Assembly (NCBI GenBank): GCA_040219515.1
Contig: JAVJSI010000004.1
Span: forward strand, 217,050 to 281,049
Length of the DNA: 64,000 bases
From: Acidimicrobiales bacterium
GTDB lineage: Bacteria; Actinomycetota; Acidimicrobiia; Acidimicrobiales; Aldehydirespiratoraceae
Direction: 5' to 3'
Made by a program: the position numbers and the translations under genes. Under the pieces are notes generated by a model, which was not told the origin of the DNA, did not search any database, and saw nothing but the letters and a program-made list of their open reading frames with translations. Positions within the stretch are counted from its first letter, which is position 1; every line of letters begins with the position of its first letter. This document shows positions 34,849 to 43,420 of the stretch, piece by piece.

Positions 34849-35046
34849 TCAGCCGGGCGCGCGCTCCTGCTCGCGCGCGCTCGCGCTGCCCGCCGCGACC
34901 GCGTCGGCACGGGAGTCCTCGGCCATCGCCACCGCGCGTCGCGTGGTGCGGCCGTCCATGATCGCCCCGTAGACGATCAGGGCCAGCGCGGCGGCCACGA
35001 TCAGCGTCACGACCGCGCCCATGATGAACAGCTCGGGCGTGTTCAC
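34849..35046 (-). CDS. Small single-span membrane protein
   Basis: This 65-aa protein starts VNTPELFIMGAVVTLIVAAA, with one span at residues 8-30 and a charged, Ala-rich cytoplasmic tail. The GTG overlaps the stop of the next gene upstream as GTGA, so the two are translated together. No family is recognised. The pair resembles small accessory subunits of transporters, but no transporter gene is adjacent. Confidence 0.5.
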   Translation of the reverse strand: MNTPELFIMGAVVTLIVAAALALIVYGAIMDGRTTRRAVAMAEDSRADAVAAGSASAREQERAPG

Positions 35047-35282
35047 CGGTCGGCCCTCCGCGGCAGCAGGAACGCCCCGAGGGCGATGATCGAGGGCACC
35101 CAGATGCCCACGAAGACGCCCTCCATCTCGTTGCCGGCGAACCACAGCGAGACGGAGAGGATGAACGAGACGAACGCGGCCAGCAGGATCAGGCCTCGCG
35201 CGATCGTCTCGCGGCGCGCGCGCCCGGCACGACCCTCGGCGCCTGTGGCCGGCGCTGCCGGGCCGGGTGAGATGGTCGGCAC
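35043..35282 (-). CDS. Small two-span membrane protein
   Basis: The 79-aa product has a Pro/Ala/Arg N-terminus, then two spans (LILLAAFVSFILSVSLWFAG and VFVGIWVPSIIALGAFLLP) and a basic end. The GTG at 35282 is chosen because a strong GAGGAGG site stands 5-6 bases upstream; the longer reading to 35486 is antisense to the DUF202 gene. Function unknown. It overlaps the following 65-aa membrane protein gene. Confidence 0.6.
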   Translation of the reverse strand: MPTISPGPAAPATGAEGRAGRARRETIARGLILLAAFVSFILSVSLWFAGNEMEGVFVGIWVPSIIALGAFLLPRRADR

Positions 35283-35445
35283 GGAGTCCTCCTCGACGTG
35301 GGTGTCGGGAGGCGGATGCCCGCCCCCTCGGGTGTGGGTACGGCGGCGGGGCGTGGTGCGGATGGCGGCGCCCGGCTCCGGGTCGGCGCCCGTGCGAGGC
35401 TTGCGGGGACGGCGCGACGCGAGTGGGGGCGACAGGGTGGGGGAG

Positions 35446-35802
35446 ATGGACGACGAGCAGGTGCCGGCGCAGCCCACCGATCCCACGTCCCGCGTGCGCG
35501 ATCACCTGGCGAACGAGCGCACCTTCCTGGCGTGGCTGCGCACCGGGGCCACGGTGATGGTGCTGGGGCTGGCGGTGGCCCAGTTGCTCGAGCCCGGCGA
35601 TCGCTCCGCCACTGTGGCGGGGATGCTGCTGGTGGGCGCCGGCGCGGTGGCCGTCGTCCACGGGGGACTGCGCTTCCGGCGCGTCCACCGCGGACTCGAG
35701 TCCGGCCGCTTCGCCGGGCCCGAGGCCGTCCGCGGCCCGCTGGTGGCGGCCGTCCTCCTGATGGTGGCCGTGGGGGCGGCGCTGATCCTGTTGCTCCTCT
35801 GA
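35446..35802 (+). CDS. DUF202 (YidH-like) membrane protein
   Basis: This 118-aa protein has three spans. The family signature is in VRDHLANERTFLAWLRTGATVMVLGLAVA (residues 16-45, the ANERTFLAWLRT core). Span two is at about 56-76 and span three at 97-118. DUF202 proteins are widespread and of unknown function. A GGGGGAG site precedes the ATG. It is divergent from the two small membrane protein genes on the minus strand. Confidence 0.82.
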   Translation: MDDEQVPAQPTDPTSRVRDHLANERTFLAWLRTGATVMVLGLAVAQLLEPGDRSATVAGMLLVGAGAVAVVHGGLRFRRVHRGLESGRFAGPEAVRGPLVAAVLLMVAVGAALILLLL

Positions 35803-35821
35803 CCGCCGCCGCGGTCGCCCC

Positions 35822-35843
35822 GTGACACCGCGGTGAACTCGCA
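35822..35843 (+). promoter_or_regulatory. Candidate PHO box 1 upstream of phoX
   Basis: Two 11-base units in tandem, GTGACACCGCG and GTGAACTCGCA, match in reverse the GTTCACC-type direct repeats bound by PhoP in Streptomyces. A near copy follows 81 bases downstream. The match is by eye. Confidence 0.4.
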
Positions 35844-35902
35844 CCGCGCGGGCTTACGCCGTTCGCCCGCTCGGCGGCGGCGGATCGGCCGCATCGTCGC
35901 CC

Positions 35903-35924
35903 GTGACAGCGCGGTGAAGACCCC
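35903..35924 (+). promoter_or_regulatory. Candidate PHO box 2 upstream of phoX
   Basis: GTGACAGCGCG followed directly by GTGAAGACCCC repeats the pattern of the first candidate box with the same 11-base period. The phoX ATG is 86 bases further on. The 208-base gap before phoX holds no gene. Confidence 0.4.
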
Positions 35925-36010
35925 TGTAACCGGGTTGGATGGGCCGCACCGGTGGGCGACCGTCCGCGCCACAGGGCCGAGCCGATGCGGCCCCGAGACG
36001 GAGGCATTCG

Positions 36011-37339
36011 ATGGCGACGATCGATCGTTCGACGTTCCTGCGGCGCGGCGCCGCCGCGGCGGCGGGGCTGACGGTGGCGGGCCCCCTGTTCGCGTTCCAG
36101 AGCCGGGTCGCGGCGGGCAAGCCGCTGGCGGGACCCGGCTACGGGCCCCTGATCGACCGCGGCGAGCTCGCCCTGCCGCGCGGTTTCACCTACAAGGTGG
36201 TCTCGCGCGAGGGCGAGATGATGAGCGACGGCAACCCCACCCCCGGCATCTTCGACGGCATGGGCTCCTTCCCCGGGCCCAACAACACCACCATCCTCAT
36301 CCGCAACCACGAGAACCGGCGGCGCTCCGGCGAGTCGGCGGTCGTGGTCCCGGAGGAGTTCCGCTACGACCCGGACCCCGCGTACAACGGCGGCTGCACC
36401 AAGGTCGTGGTGCGCCGCAGCGGCGAGCTCGTCACCAGCTTCGCCATCCTGGGCGGCACCACCACCAACTGCGCGGGCGGCGTCACCCCCTGGGGCACCT
36501 GGATCACCTCGGAGGAGGCCGTCGACGGCGCCGGCGTCCGCCACGGCTACAACTTCGAGATCGACGCCTACGCGGCGGGTCCGGTGGCGGCCGAGCCCAT
36601 CCGGGGCGCGGGGCGCCTGGTGCACGAGGCCGTCGGCTGGCTGGCGGGGGCGCTCTACCAGACCGAGGACCGCGGGACGAACGCGTGCCTGTACCGCTAC
36701 GTGCCGAACGCCACCCCTCGCCGGGCCGGCGACCTGGCCCGTTCCACCGGGGTGCTGCAGGCGCTCGCCATCGAGGGCATGCCCAACCTCGACACCTCCC
36801 AGGGGCTCCCGGTGGGCGAGCCGCTCCCCGTCTCCTGGGTGACCATCGACGAGCCCGAGCCCGCCACCGATACGGTGCGCATCGAGGCGGCATCGAAGGG
36901 CGCGGCCGCGTTCGACCGCCAGGAGGGCTGCTGGGTCGCCAACGGGCGCTTCTACTTCTGCTGCACGCTCGGCGGGCCCCAGAACCTGGGCCAGGTCTTC
37001 GAGTTCGACCCCAGCGCCGGCACCCTGACCCTCATCTACGAGTCGCCGGGCCCCGAGGCGCTCAAGAACCCGGACAACCTGGTGGTGACGCCGGACGGTG
37101 ACCTCCTGCTGTGCGAGGACGCCGACGAGCCGCAGTTCCTGCGGCTGCTGACCACCGACGGGCGCATCTCCGACTTCGCGCGGGCCATCGACGCGCCGGG
37201 CTCGGAGTTCTGCGGCGCCTGCTTCGACCCGTCCGGGAAGACCCTGTTCGTCAACCAGCAGGGCGACCGGGCCAGCGGGCCGGGCAAGGTCCTGGGCCGC
37301 ACCTACGCGATCACGGGCCCCTGGGCCCGGCTGCGGTAG
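36011..37339 (+). CDS. phoX: PhoX family (DUF839) secreted phosphatase
   Basis: The 442-aa protein begins with a Tat-type signal (DRSTFLRRGAAAAAGLTVAG), cut near residue 35. It then has the PhoX beta-propeller with GMGSFPGPNNTTILIRNHE, NCAGGVTPWGTWITSEE and KNPDNLVVTPDGDLLLCED. The NCAGG...TPWGTW segment is the family's best signature. PhoX enzymes are calcium/iron alkaline phosphatases exported folded. The next gene encodes TatA, and two PHO-box-like repeats lie upstream, so a phosphate-starvation role is likely. The ATG at 36011 is chosen over 35939. Confidence 0.85.
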   Translation: MATIDRSTFLRRGAAAAAGLTVAGPLFAFQSRVAAGKPLAGPGYGPLIDRGELALPRGFTYKVVSREGEMMSDGNPTPGIFDGMGSFPGPNNTTILIRNHENRRRSGESAVVVPEEFRYDPDPAYNGGCTKVVVRRSGELVTSFAILGGTTTNCAGGVTPWGTWITSEEAVDGAGVRHGYNFEIDAYAAGPVAAEPIRGAGRLVHEAVGWLAGALYQTEDRGTNACLYRYVPNATPRRAGDLARSTGVLQALAIEGMPNLDTSQGLPVGEPLPVSWVTIDEPEPATDTVRIEAASKGAAAFDRQEGCWVANGRFYFCCTLGGPQNLGQVFEFDPSAGTLTLIYESPGPEALKNPDNLVVTPDGDLLLCEDADEPQFLRLLTTDGRISDFARAIDAPGSEFCGACFDPSGKTLFVNQQGDRASGPGKVLGRTYAITGPWARLR

Positions 37340-37344
37340 GCGCC

Positions 37345-37611
37345 GTGTTCGACATCTCGCCCCTGCAGATCGGGATCGTCCTGCTGCTGGCGCTGCTGGT
37401 GTTCGGCCCCCGGCGGCTGCCCGAGCTGGGGCGGGGGCTGGGGTCGGGGATCCGCGACTTCAAGGAGGGCCTCACGGGACCCTCCGAGAGGGACGCGGCC
37501 GAGCACCCCGCGGCCGCGGCCGTGGATCCGGAGCCGGCCGCCGCGTCGCGGGTCACTCCCGCGGCCGACGCCGCCCCGGAACCGGTCCCGCCCGCGGCAG
37601 GCGGGAGGTAG
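37345..37611 (+). CDS. tatA: Twin-arginine translocase subunit TatA/TatE
   Basis: This 88-aa protein has one N-terminal span followed by an amphipathic helix: SPLQIGIVLLLALLVFGPRR, then LPELGRGLGSGIRDFKEGL. The FGP hinge and LPELGRGLG are diagnostic. An Ala/Pro/Glu tail follows. The GTG at 37345 lies 5 bases after the phoX stop, so a Tat substrate and a Tat pore subunit are co-expressed. No tatC is present in the window. Confidence 0.92.
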   Translation: MFDISPLQIGIVLLLALLVFGPRRLPELGRGLGSGIRDFKEGLTGPSERDAAEHPAAAAVDPEPAAASRVTPAADAAPEPVPPAAGGR

Positions 37612-37751
37612 CGCGGGCGCCCTCTCCCGGCCCGCGGCCTCGCGCGGCGGGCGGGAGGGCGGCCGCCCGGCGTTTGGCCGTGCGCCGGCGGGGTATGCGA
37701 ATCTCAGGGCCATCCATGGCCCCGCCCCTCGGCGACCGGTACCGGAGGATC

Positions 37752-38711
37752 ATGAGCAGCGGCGAGACCCGGCGACCCCCGACGCCCCCGCAGCCCACGG
37801 GCACGGACACCTTCACCACGCCCACGGCGACGGCGCGCCGCACCCTTCTCGAGTTCCGGGACGACGGCATGACCGACTGGGCGGCGGCCCTGACCTACTA
37901 CGGGCTGCTGTCGCTGTTCCCGGCGCTGCTGGCGCTGTCCTCGCTGATCGGCCTGATCGCGGACCCCGAGACCATCACCGACGTCATCCTCGAGCTCGCG
38001 CCGGCCTCGGCGGCCGACACGCTGTCCGGGCCGATCGAGTCGATCACCTCCAACACCGGCGCCGCCGGGCTGGGGCTGGTCTTCGGACTGGCGGGCGCCC
38101 TGTGGGGCGCGTCCGGCTACACGTCGGCCTTCGCCCGGGCCTCGAACGTGATCTACGAGATCCGTGAGGGCCGCTCGTTCTGGCAGCTTCGCCCGATGCA
38201 GGTCCTGATCACCCTGATCAGCATGCTGCTGCTGGTGGCGGCCGTCGCGGCCGTGGTCCTGTCGGGGCCGGTCGTGGAGGCCGTGGCCGATCCGCTGGGG
38301 GTGGGTGACACCGCGGTGACCGTCTGGCGCCTGGCCAAGTGGCCCATCCTCATCGCCGCCGCGGTCGTGCTGCTGATGCTGCTGTACGGCGGCACTCCCA
38401 ACGTGCGCCAGCGGCGCATCTGGGCCGTCATGCCCGGCGCCGCGGTGGCGCTGGTGCTGTGGGTGGTGGCCTCGGCGGGCTTCGCGCTGTACGTCTCCAA
38501 CTTCGGCAGCTACGACCGCACCTACGGCACCCTGGGTGGCGTGGTGGTGCTGCTGGTATGGCTCTGGATCACAAACGTGGCCCTGCTGCTGGGGGCCGAG
38601 TACAACGCCGAGCGCGAGCGCACGTACGAGATCTCCCACGGGGTCAGCGGGTCCATCCGGGAGATCCAGCTCCCCCCGCGCGAGCAGCCCGAGCCACCGC
38701 GTACGAGGTAG
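37752..38711 (+). CDS. YihY/BrkB family inner membrane protein
   Basis: The 319-aa protein has about six membrane spans and the family motifs MTDWAAALTYYGLLSLFPALL, GALWGASGYTSAFA, RIWAVMPGAAVALVLWVVAS and VLLVWLWITNVALLLGAEYNAE. YihY proteins were once called ribonuclease BN in error; their role is unknown, with some linked to virulence or envelope. ACCGGAGGATC precedes the ATG at 37752. The 140-base gap after tatA holds an imperfect GC-rich inverted repeat that may terminate that transcript. Confidence 0.88.
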   Translation: MSSGETRRPPTPPQPTGTDTFTTPTATARRTLLEFRDDGMTDWAAALTYYGLLSLFPALLALSSLIGLIADPETITDVILELAPASAADTLSGPIESITSNTGAAGLGLVFGLAGALWGASGYTSAFARASNVIYEIREGRSFWQLRPMQVLITLISMLLLVAAVAAVVLSGPVVEAVADPLGVGDTAVTVWRLAKWPILIAAAVVLLMLLYGGTPNVRQRRIWAVMPGAAVALVLWVVASAGFALYVSNFGSYDRTYGTLGGVVVLLVWLWITNVALLLGAEYNAERERTYEISHGVSGSIREIQLPPREQPEPPRTR

Positions 38712-38767
38712 GGACGGGCCGGCGCGCGGCGAGCCGCGCCGACGCGCTGCGGGGTCGTCGCGACCGC

Positions 38768-38773
38768 TAGCGT
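38768..38773 (+). promoter_or_regulatory. -10 hexamer for the acyl-CoA dehydrogenase gene
   Basis: TAGCGT here would give a leader of about 33 nt containing CCGGAGAA before the ATG at 38813. Confidence 0.35.
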
Positions 38774-38812
38774 GGCTCGCACACGCCCCCCGTACCCGCG
38801 CCGGAGAACCGC

Positions 38813-39994
38813 ATGCTCACGCCGGATCGGCACGACCTGTACCTCACCGACGCGCTGCTCGACGACCGCGACGCGGCCCTGCGCGAGGCGGTGCGCCGCT
38901 ACTGCGACGAGGAGGTGCGCCCCATCATCAACGGATGCTGGGAGCGGGCCGAGTTCCCCGTCGCGGCGCTGCCGGGGCTGGCGCGCCTCGGCATCGTGGG
39001 GGGCACCATCGCCGGCCACGGGGCGCCCGGGCTGTCGGCGCGCGCGGCCGGGGTGGCGGCGATGGAACTGGCCCGGTGCGACGGCAGCCTGTCCACCTTC
39101 TTCGGCGTGCAGTCGGGGCTGGTCATGCGCGCCATCCATATGCACGGCAGCGAGGAGCAACGCCGGCGCTGGCTACCGGGGCTGGCGCGGCTGGAGCTGA
39201 TCGGCTCCTTCGCGCTCACCGAGCCCCACCACGGCTCGGACGCGGTGGCGCTCGAGACGTCCGCACGGCGCGACGGTGCCGGCTGGCGCCTGAGCGGGCA
39301 CAAGCGCTGGATCGGCAACGCGACCTTCGCCGACCTGCTGGTGGTGTGGGCGCGCGACGAGGCCACGGGCGAGGTGGGCGCGTGGGTGGTGCCAGGCGGC
39401 GCCGAGGGCCTGGAGGCCCGCCCCATCACCGGCAAGATCGGCAAGCGGGCCTCGGTGCAGGCCGACATCGTGCTCGACGGGGTGCCGGTGGCCGACGAGG
39501 ACCGCCTGCGGGGCGCCGACGGGTTCGCCGCCGCGGCCGCGGTGCTTACCAAGGCGCGCTCGGGAGTGGCCTGGGCCGCACTCGGCCACGCCAGGGCCGC
39601 GCTGGAGATCGCGATCGAGCACACCTGCCGGCGCAGCTCCTTCGGCCGGCCGCTGGCGGGTCACCAGATCGTGCAGGCGACCCTGGCGAAGATGACCGCG
39701 ACGGTCACGGGCATGGCGCTGATGTGCCACCGGCTGGCCGAGCTGGAGACCGACGAGCCGGCGGACGCGGCACGGGCCTCGCTGGCCAAGATGCACAACG
39801 CCGGCGCGGCGCGCGAGGTGGTGGGCGCCGCGCGCGAGCTGCTGGGCGGCGATGGGCTGCTGCTGGAGAACGACGTGGCCCGTCACCTCACCGACGTCGA
39901 GGTGACGGTGACGGTGGAGGGCACCGAGGCCATCCAGGCTCTGATCGTGGGCCGCGAGCTGACGGGGCTCTCGGCCTTCGGCGGGGCCGACTGA
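38813..39994 (+). CDS. Acyl-CoA dehydrogenase, glutaryl-CoA dehydrogenase-like
   Basis: This 393-aa flavoenzyme oxidises an acyl-CoA thioester. FAD-binding segments are SFALTEPHHGSDAVAL near residue 138 and KRWIGNATFADLLVVWA near 165. The catalytic base is E369 in VEGTEAIQALIVGRELTG. That position, and the TEAIQALIVGR context, match glutaryl-CoA dehydrogenases more than straight-chain enzymes. The Arg that binds the glutaryl carboxylate cannot be confirmed by eye. No electron-transfer flavoprotein is adjacent. CCGGAGAA supports the start. Confidence 0.85.
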   Translation: MLTPDRHDLYLTDALLDDRDAALREAVRRYCDEEVRPIINGCWERAEFPVAALPGLARLGIVGGTIAGHGAPGLSARAAGVAAMELARCDGSLSTFFGVQSGLVMRAIHMHGSEEQRRRWLPGLARLELIGSFALTEPHHGSDAVALETSARRDGAGWRLSGHKRWIGNATFADLLVVWARDEATGEVGAWVVPGGAEGLEARPITGKIGKRASVQADIVLDGVPVADEDRLRGADGFAAAAAVLTKARSGVAWAALGHARAALEIAIEHTCRRSSFGRPLAGHQIVQATLAKMTATVTGMALMCHRLAELETDEPADAARASLAKMHNAGAAREVVGAARELLGGDGLLLENDVARHLTDVEVTVTVEGTEAIQALIVGRELTGLSAFGGAD

Positions 39995-40073
39995 GGACGG
40001 CCGGTCCCGGTCCCGGGGGTCCATGCACCGTCGGGCCGGCCGCGCGCACCCATTGGCAGAAGGAGAGGGCGGG

Positions 40074-40883
40074 ATGGCAGACGACGAGGAGCACCACCCG
40101 GACACGGGGCAGGGTCGCGGGGAGGCGCGCGCGCCCCACGATGTCCACCTGCTGCAGCGGGAGCACACGCCCGAAGCCGTCCGCCGTCGTCTCGCCCGGC
40201 CGAACGGTGGAAGCCATCTGCGCGACTTCGTGTACGGGGCCATCGACGGGACGGTCACGACGTTCGCCGTCGTCTCCGGCGTGGCGGGTGCGCGGCTCAG
40301 CGCCACGGTGGTCGTGATCCTCGGTGTGGCCAACCTCGTGGCCGACGGCTTCAGCATGGCCGTGAGCAACTTCCTCGGCTCGCGGGCGGAAGAGCAGCAG
40401 CAGGCGCGAGCGCGGCGCGAGGAGCAGCGGCATCTCGACCTCGTCCCCGAGGGCGAGCGCGAGGAGATCCGCCAGATCTTCGCGGCCAAGGGCTTCCGGG
40501 GCGAGCAGCTGGAGAGGACCGTCGAGGTCATCACCGGCGACCGTCGCGTGTGGCTCGACACGATGATGACGGAGGAGCTCGGCTACGCGCAACGGTCGTC
40601 GAACCCTGTGCGCGCCGCGGCGACGACGTTCGTCGCCTTCGTCGCCGTCGGCAGCCTGCCGCTCCTCGTCTTCCTCTACGACCTCGCGTTCACCGTCGAG
40701 GTCGCCCACCCGTTCGCCTGGAGTGCCGGCATGACCGCGGTCGGCTTCTTCGCGGTCGGAGCGCTCAAGTCGCGCTTCGTCGATCAGCGATGGTGGACGG
40801 CCGGGCTCGAGACCCTGGCCGTGGGTGCGGTCGCCGCCGGGCTGGCCTTCGCGCTCGGGGCGGCCCTGCAGGGTGTCGCCTGA
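40074..40883 (+). CDS. VIT1/CCC1 family metal transporter
   Basis: The 269-aa protein has the CCC1/VIT1 layout. An N-terminal part reads LRDFVYGAIDGTVTTFAVVSG, followed by ILGVANLVADGFSMAVSNFLGSR; these are its first two spans with the Asp/Met residues that bind metal. A cytoplasmic Glu-rich helical insert (residues 110-170) carries EExxH-like metal sites, and three C-terminal spans follow. Relatives export or store iron and manganese. An AAGGAGAG site fixes ATG 40074. The long acidic insert resembles that of eukaryotic VIT1. Confidence 0.85.
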   Translation: MADDEEHHPDTGQGRGEARAPHDVHLLQREHTPEAVRRRLARPNGGSHLRDFVYGAIDGTVTTFAVVSGVAGARLSATVVVILGVANLVADGFSMAVSNFLGSRAEEQQQARARREEQRHLDLVPEGEREEIRQIFAAKGFRGEQLERTVEVITGDRRVWLDTMMTEELGYAQRSSNPVRAAATTFVAFVAVGSLPLLVFLYDLAFTVEVAHPFAWSAGMTAVGFFAVGALKSRFVDQRWWTAGLETLAVGAVAAGLAFALGAALQGVA

Positions 40884-40925
40884 TCACCACTCGCTCCGGA
40901 CGCTATGCCGCCCGGGACCCGTCGC

Positions 40926-41423
40926 TCACCAGCCCAGGGTGCCCCGGGCGCCCTTGAACGGCCCCACGATCTCGTCGGTGATCCAGCCCCCGTAGAAGTC
41001 GCCCTCCTGGGCGCGCACCTGCTCGTCCCCGACCAGACACGAGTCCATCTGCCCGGGGTAGAAGGCGACGTGTCCGAGCAGAGCGCCGTAGGCCGGTACC
41101 GGATCGGGGTAGTGCCAGGCGGCGCGCGCCGCGACGAGGCCTCCGCCGACCACGTCCTCGTAGGCCGCGGTGCCCTTCCACTCGCAGAAACTCGCGCCGC
41201 GCGCCGGACGGAGGGCCCCCTCCGCGATGTCGGTCCGCGGCAGGTAGAAGACCGGCGGGTGGCTGGTCTCCAGCATGCGCAGCGCCCGCGTGGTGTCGGC
41301 GATCGTCTCGCCGCCCAGGATCACGCGCACCCGGCGCCCGTCCGTCTCCAGGCGCGGCGGGCGCGGGTAGTCCCAGACGGACTCCTGCCCCGGTCCCGGC
41401 GCGGGGTGATCAGGCCGTCTCAT
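40926..41423 (-). CDS. DUF427 family protein
   Basis: The 165-aa protein has DUF427 motifs: VRVILGGETIADTTRALRM, HPPVFYLPRTDI, CEWKGTAAYEDVV and AWHYPDPVPAYGALLGHVAFYPGQ (split at the GHVAFYP core). Function is unknown. The start at 41423 is chosen because GGAGGAG lies 4-5 bases upstream. It is convergent with the VIT1-like gene. The 287 bases from 41424 to the terminator at 41711 contain no gene that I can see. Confidence 0.82.
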   Translation of the reverse strand: MRRPDHPAPGPGQESVWDYPRPPRLETDGRRVRVILGGETIADTTRALRMLETSHPPVFYLPRTDIAEGALRPARGASFCEWKGTAAYEDVVGGGLVAARAAWHYPDPVPAYGALLGHVAFYPGQMDSCLVGDEQVRAQEGDFYGGWITDEIVGPFKGARGTLGW

Positions 41424-41710
41424 ATCGCTCCTCCGGCCAAGAGAGCCCGGCCCGACGGGAACTCCTGGGCGCATGGCGCCGGCGTCGACACCTCGACCTC
41501 GCTCCTCGTGGGCCTCACCATGCCTCTGACCCTACGCCACGCCGCTGTCCCTGGACCCGTCGTACCGCCGCGGGGGGCGGGCGACTCCCGGTGGTCCGCC
41601 TACGACGTCCCGTCCTGGACCGATCCGCCTCCACCTACCTCCGGCTCATCCAGGTTGCGAGAGCGCGATACGGAGACCGGTCGCGAGTCCGCCGCCATAC
41701 GGCGCAACGA

Positions 41711-41736
41711 CAGAACCCCGCCGGGGCGGGGTTCTG
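41711..41736. terminator. Original tRNA-Glu terminator, now left of the element
   Basis: CAGAACCCCGCC and its exact complement form a 12-bp stem with a 2-base centre. It sits 4 bases beyond the left copy of the 50-bp att repeat, in the place where a terminator of the unoccupied minus-strand tRNA-Glu would be. Confidence 0.6.
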
Positions 41737-41740
41737 TGAG

Positions 41741-41790
41741 AGGTAGCGCATACGGGATTTGAACCCGTGTTACCGCCGTGAGAGGGCGGC
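41741..41790. repeat. Left attachment site, 50-bp copy of the tRNA-Glu 3' half
   Basis: These 50 bases are identical to 50290-50339. They contain the anticodon stem-loop, variable region, T arm and 3' acceptor strand of the minus-strand tRNA-Glu but not its 5' half. It is therefore an integration scar and not a tRNA gene. Confidence 0.9.
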
Positions 41791-41826
41791 TGCATGGTGC
41801 CCATTTGCAGGGAGAACGTGGGAACA

Positions 41827-41859
41827 TGGTCACGCCGTGACCACCACGTGACCATTCAG
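41827..41859. promoter_or_regulatory. Left-end GTGACCA repeats, probable integrase arm-type sites
   Basis: TGGTCAC at 41827 (inverted) and GTGACCA at 41837 and 41848 lie just inside the left att repeat and overlap the integrase stop. The 24 bases 41836-41859 recur exactly at 50165-50188 near the right end. Confidence 0.55.
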
Positions 41860-43064
41860 CCCCCGTGCGAGGCGCGCCAGGTGGCCAGCAGCTCGGCCGC
41901 CCCGGCGGTCTCATCGGGCAGGGCGTGGCGCCCGTACCGGCGGTGGACCATGCCCACGTCGGCCCAGCCCCCGAGCTTCGCCACGGCCTCCGGCCGGACG
42001 CCGGCCCGCAGGGCGAAGACGCACCAGGTGTGCCGCAGGTCGTGGATCCGCGGGGCGGGGGACACCTCGGCCATCGCCACCAGCCGGCGCCAGGTGCGGG
42101 AGGGGTCGCCGGTACCCAGGATCGGGGCGCCGGCCACGCTGAAGACCAGGGCGCCGTCGTCGGGCCTGCCGGTGGCCAGCCGATGGCGGCGCATCATCGC
42201 CACGTCGTCGGTGCCCATGGGCACCTCCCGCACGCCCGCCCGACTCTTGGGCGGCCCCACCTTGATCTCGCGCGTCACGCGGTCGCGCTGGCGGTCGAGC
42301 GACCAGCGCACCCGCACCACTCCGTCATCAAGGTGCAGACCACCGTCATCGCCGTGGTGGGGCGCCCAGCGAAGCGCCAGGGCCTCGCCCAGGCGCAGGC
42401 CGGTCGCCAGGATCAGCCCGAAGAGCGGCACCGCGAGACTCCGGCCGCGGGCGGCATCGTCGCGGGCCGCGGCGTGGAGGATGCGCGACGCCTCGCCCGG
42501 GGTGAGCGGCCGAATGGAGGGCCCGGATCCGGACTGCTGGGGGACCCTGATCCCCTCCACCGGAGACCGCTCGATGAGGTCGTCATCCTCGGCCAGGCGC
42601 ATCACCGCGGCCAGGGCGCCGCGGGCCTTGCGCGCGGTCTCGGGGCCCTTCTCGGCCGCCAGGGCGTCCACCATCCTCTGCACGTGCTTGCGGGTGAGCG
42701 AGACCGCCGGGGTGGCGCCGATGCGCGGGAGGACGTGCAGGCGCATCAGCGACTCGATCCGGCGAGATCCCGATGGCGTGTAGGTCCGGCCGTCGCGGGC
42801 CCGCACGGTCCCGGCGCGGATGCCGGCGCCGAAGGCGCGCGCCAGGTCGGCCACGCTCACCGGCGCGGTGGGCGGCGGGGGAGGGGCCAGGGGCCCGGGA
42901 GGCTCGGCGCCGGCCACCAGGGCGTCGTGGGCGTCGTCGCGCCAGCGCACGGCGGCCCCCAGCGTGGCGAAGGTGCGCGCCACGCGCCGGCCGTCAACGG
43001 CGGCCCGCGCGCGGTAGCGGCCGCTCGGCAGCGCGTCGATCCCCGATGGCAGGTTCTCACCCAT
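41856..43064 (-). CDS. int: Tyrosine site-specific integrase
   Basis: The 402-aa recombinase has an arm-binding N-terminus (PSGRYRARAAVDGRRVARTF), a core-binding SAM-like domain (residues 90-190), and the catalytic domain. Catalytic residues are visible: Arg in ATGLRLGEALALRW near 220, Lys in GPPKSRAGVREVP, HxxR in HDLRHTW near 340, a late Gly-Trp in KLGGWADVG replacing the second His, and the Tyr nucleophile in HRRYGRH near 376. ATG 43064 is preferred to 43118, which would overlap the HTH gene. It lies at the left att site and would recombine the 50-bp repeats. Confidence 0.92.
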   Translation of the reverse strand: MGENLPSGIDALPSGRYRARAAVDGRRVARTFATLGAAVRWRDDAHDALVAGAEPPGPLAPPPPPTAPVSVADLARAFGAGIRAGTVRARDGRTYTPSGSRRIESLMRLHVLPRIGATPAVSLTRKHVQRMVDALAAEKGPETARKARGALAAVMRLAEDDDLIERSPVEGIRVPQQSGSGPSIRPLTPGEASRILHAAARDDAARGRSLAVPLFGLILATGLRLGEALALRWAPHHGDDGGLHLDDGVVRVRWSLDRQRDRVTREIKVGPPKSRAGVREVPMGTDDVAMMRRHRLATGRPDDGALVFSVAGAPILGTGDPSRTWRRLVAMAEVSPAPRIHDLRHTWCVFALRAGVRPEAVAKLGGWADVGMVHRRYGRHALPDETAGAAELLATWRASHGG

Positions 43065-43075
43065 CGGGCCGACTC

Positions 43076-43297
43076 TCACCAGAGCGGCCCGGTCACGTCC
43101 ACACCTGCCACCTGACATACGTCACGCCGCCGGCCGGCGGCCAGGCGCTCCACCTCGGCCAGCGGCACCAGGACACGGCGCCCGATGACCACCTCAGCCA
43201 GCGCCCCGGCGGCCCGCAGACGGTCGATGGTCGGCACGCTCACGCGCAGCGCGCGCGCGGCCTCGGGGCGCGTCAGCAGGTCCGCACCAGTGCCCAT
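43076..43297 (-). CDS. AlpA/excisionase-like HTH protein
   Basis: The 73-aa protein has a MerR-like winged helix (LLTRPEAARALRVSVPTIDR, then LRAAGALAEVVIGRRVLVPLAEVERLA), as in excisionases and the AlpA activator of satellite integrases. ATG 43297 is used; ATG 43327 would add 10 residues coded by the iteron-like repeats. It ends 11 bases before the integrase start, so the two form a recombination module. Confidence 0.75.
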   Translation of the reverse strand: MGTGADLLTRPEAARALRVSVPTIDRLRAAGALAEVVIGRRVLVPLAEVERLAAGRRRDVCQVAGVDVTGPLW

Positions 43298-43420
43298 AGG
43301 CGCCCCATAGATGCCCTCGCGGGTCATCTATGTGAGACCCCGCTCCACAAGAGGGATGTGGGGTGCCCGAACGTCCATAGATGCCCTCTCCCCACGGGTA
43401 TAGGGGGCGAGGGCATCTAC
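43295..43420. repeat. Iteron-like cluster A
   Basis: The motif CATAGATGCCCTC occurs exactly at 43306-43318 and 43376-43388. An inverted copy (GAGGGCATCTAC) is at 43409-43420, a variant CATAGGCGCCCC at 43295 lies exactly 11 bases from the next copy, and a partial inverted copy is at 43325. The cluster separates the HTH gene from the ATPase gene. Its last copy includes the ATPase stop codon. It may be a replication origin or an operator. Confidence 0.65.

Noticed and set aside
41741-41790. A second tRNA-Glu gene at the left end of the element.
   Set aside because: Only the 3' half matches; the D arm and 5' acceptor strand are absent. It is an attachment-site copy.
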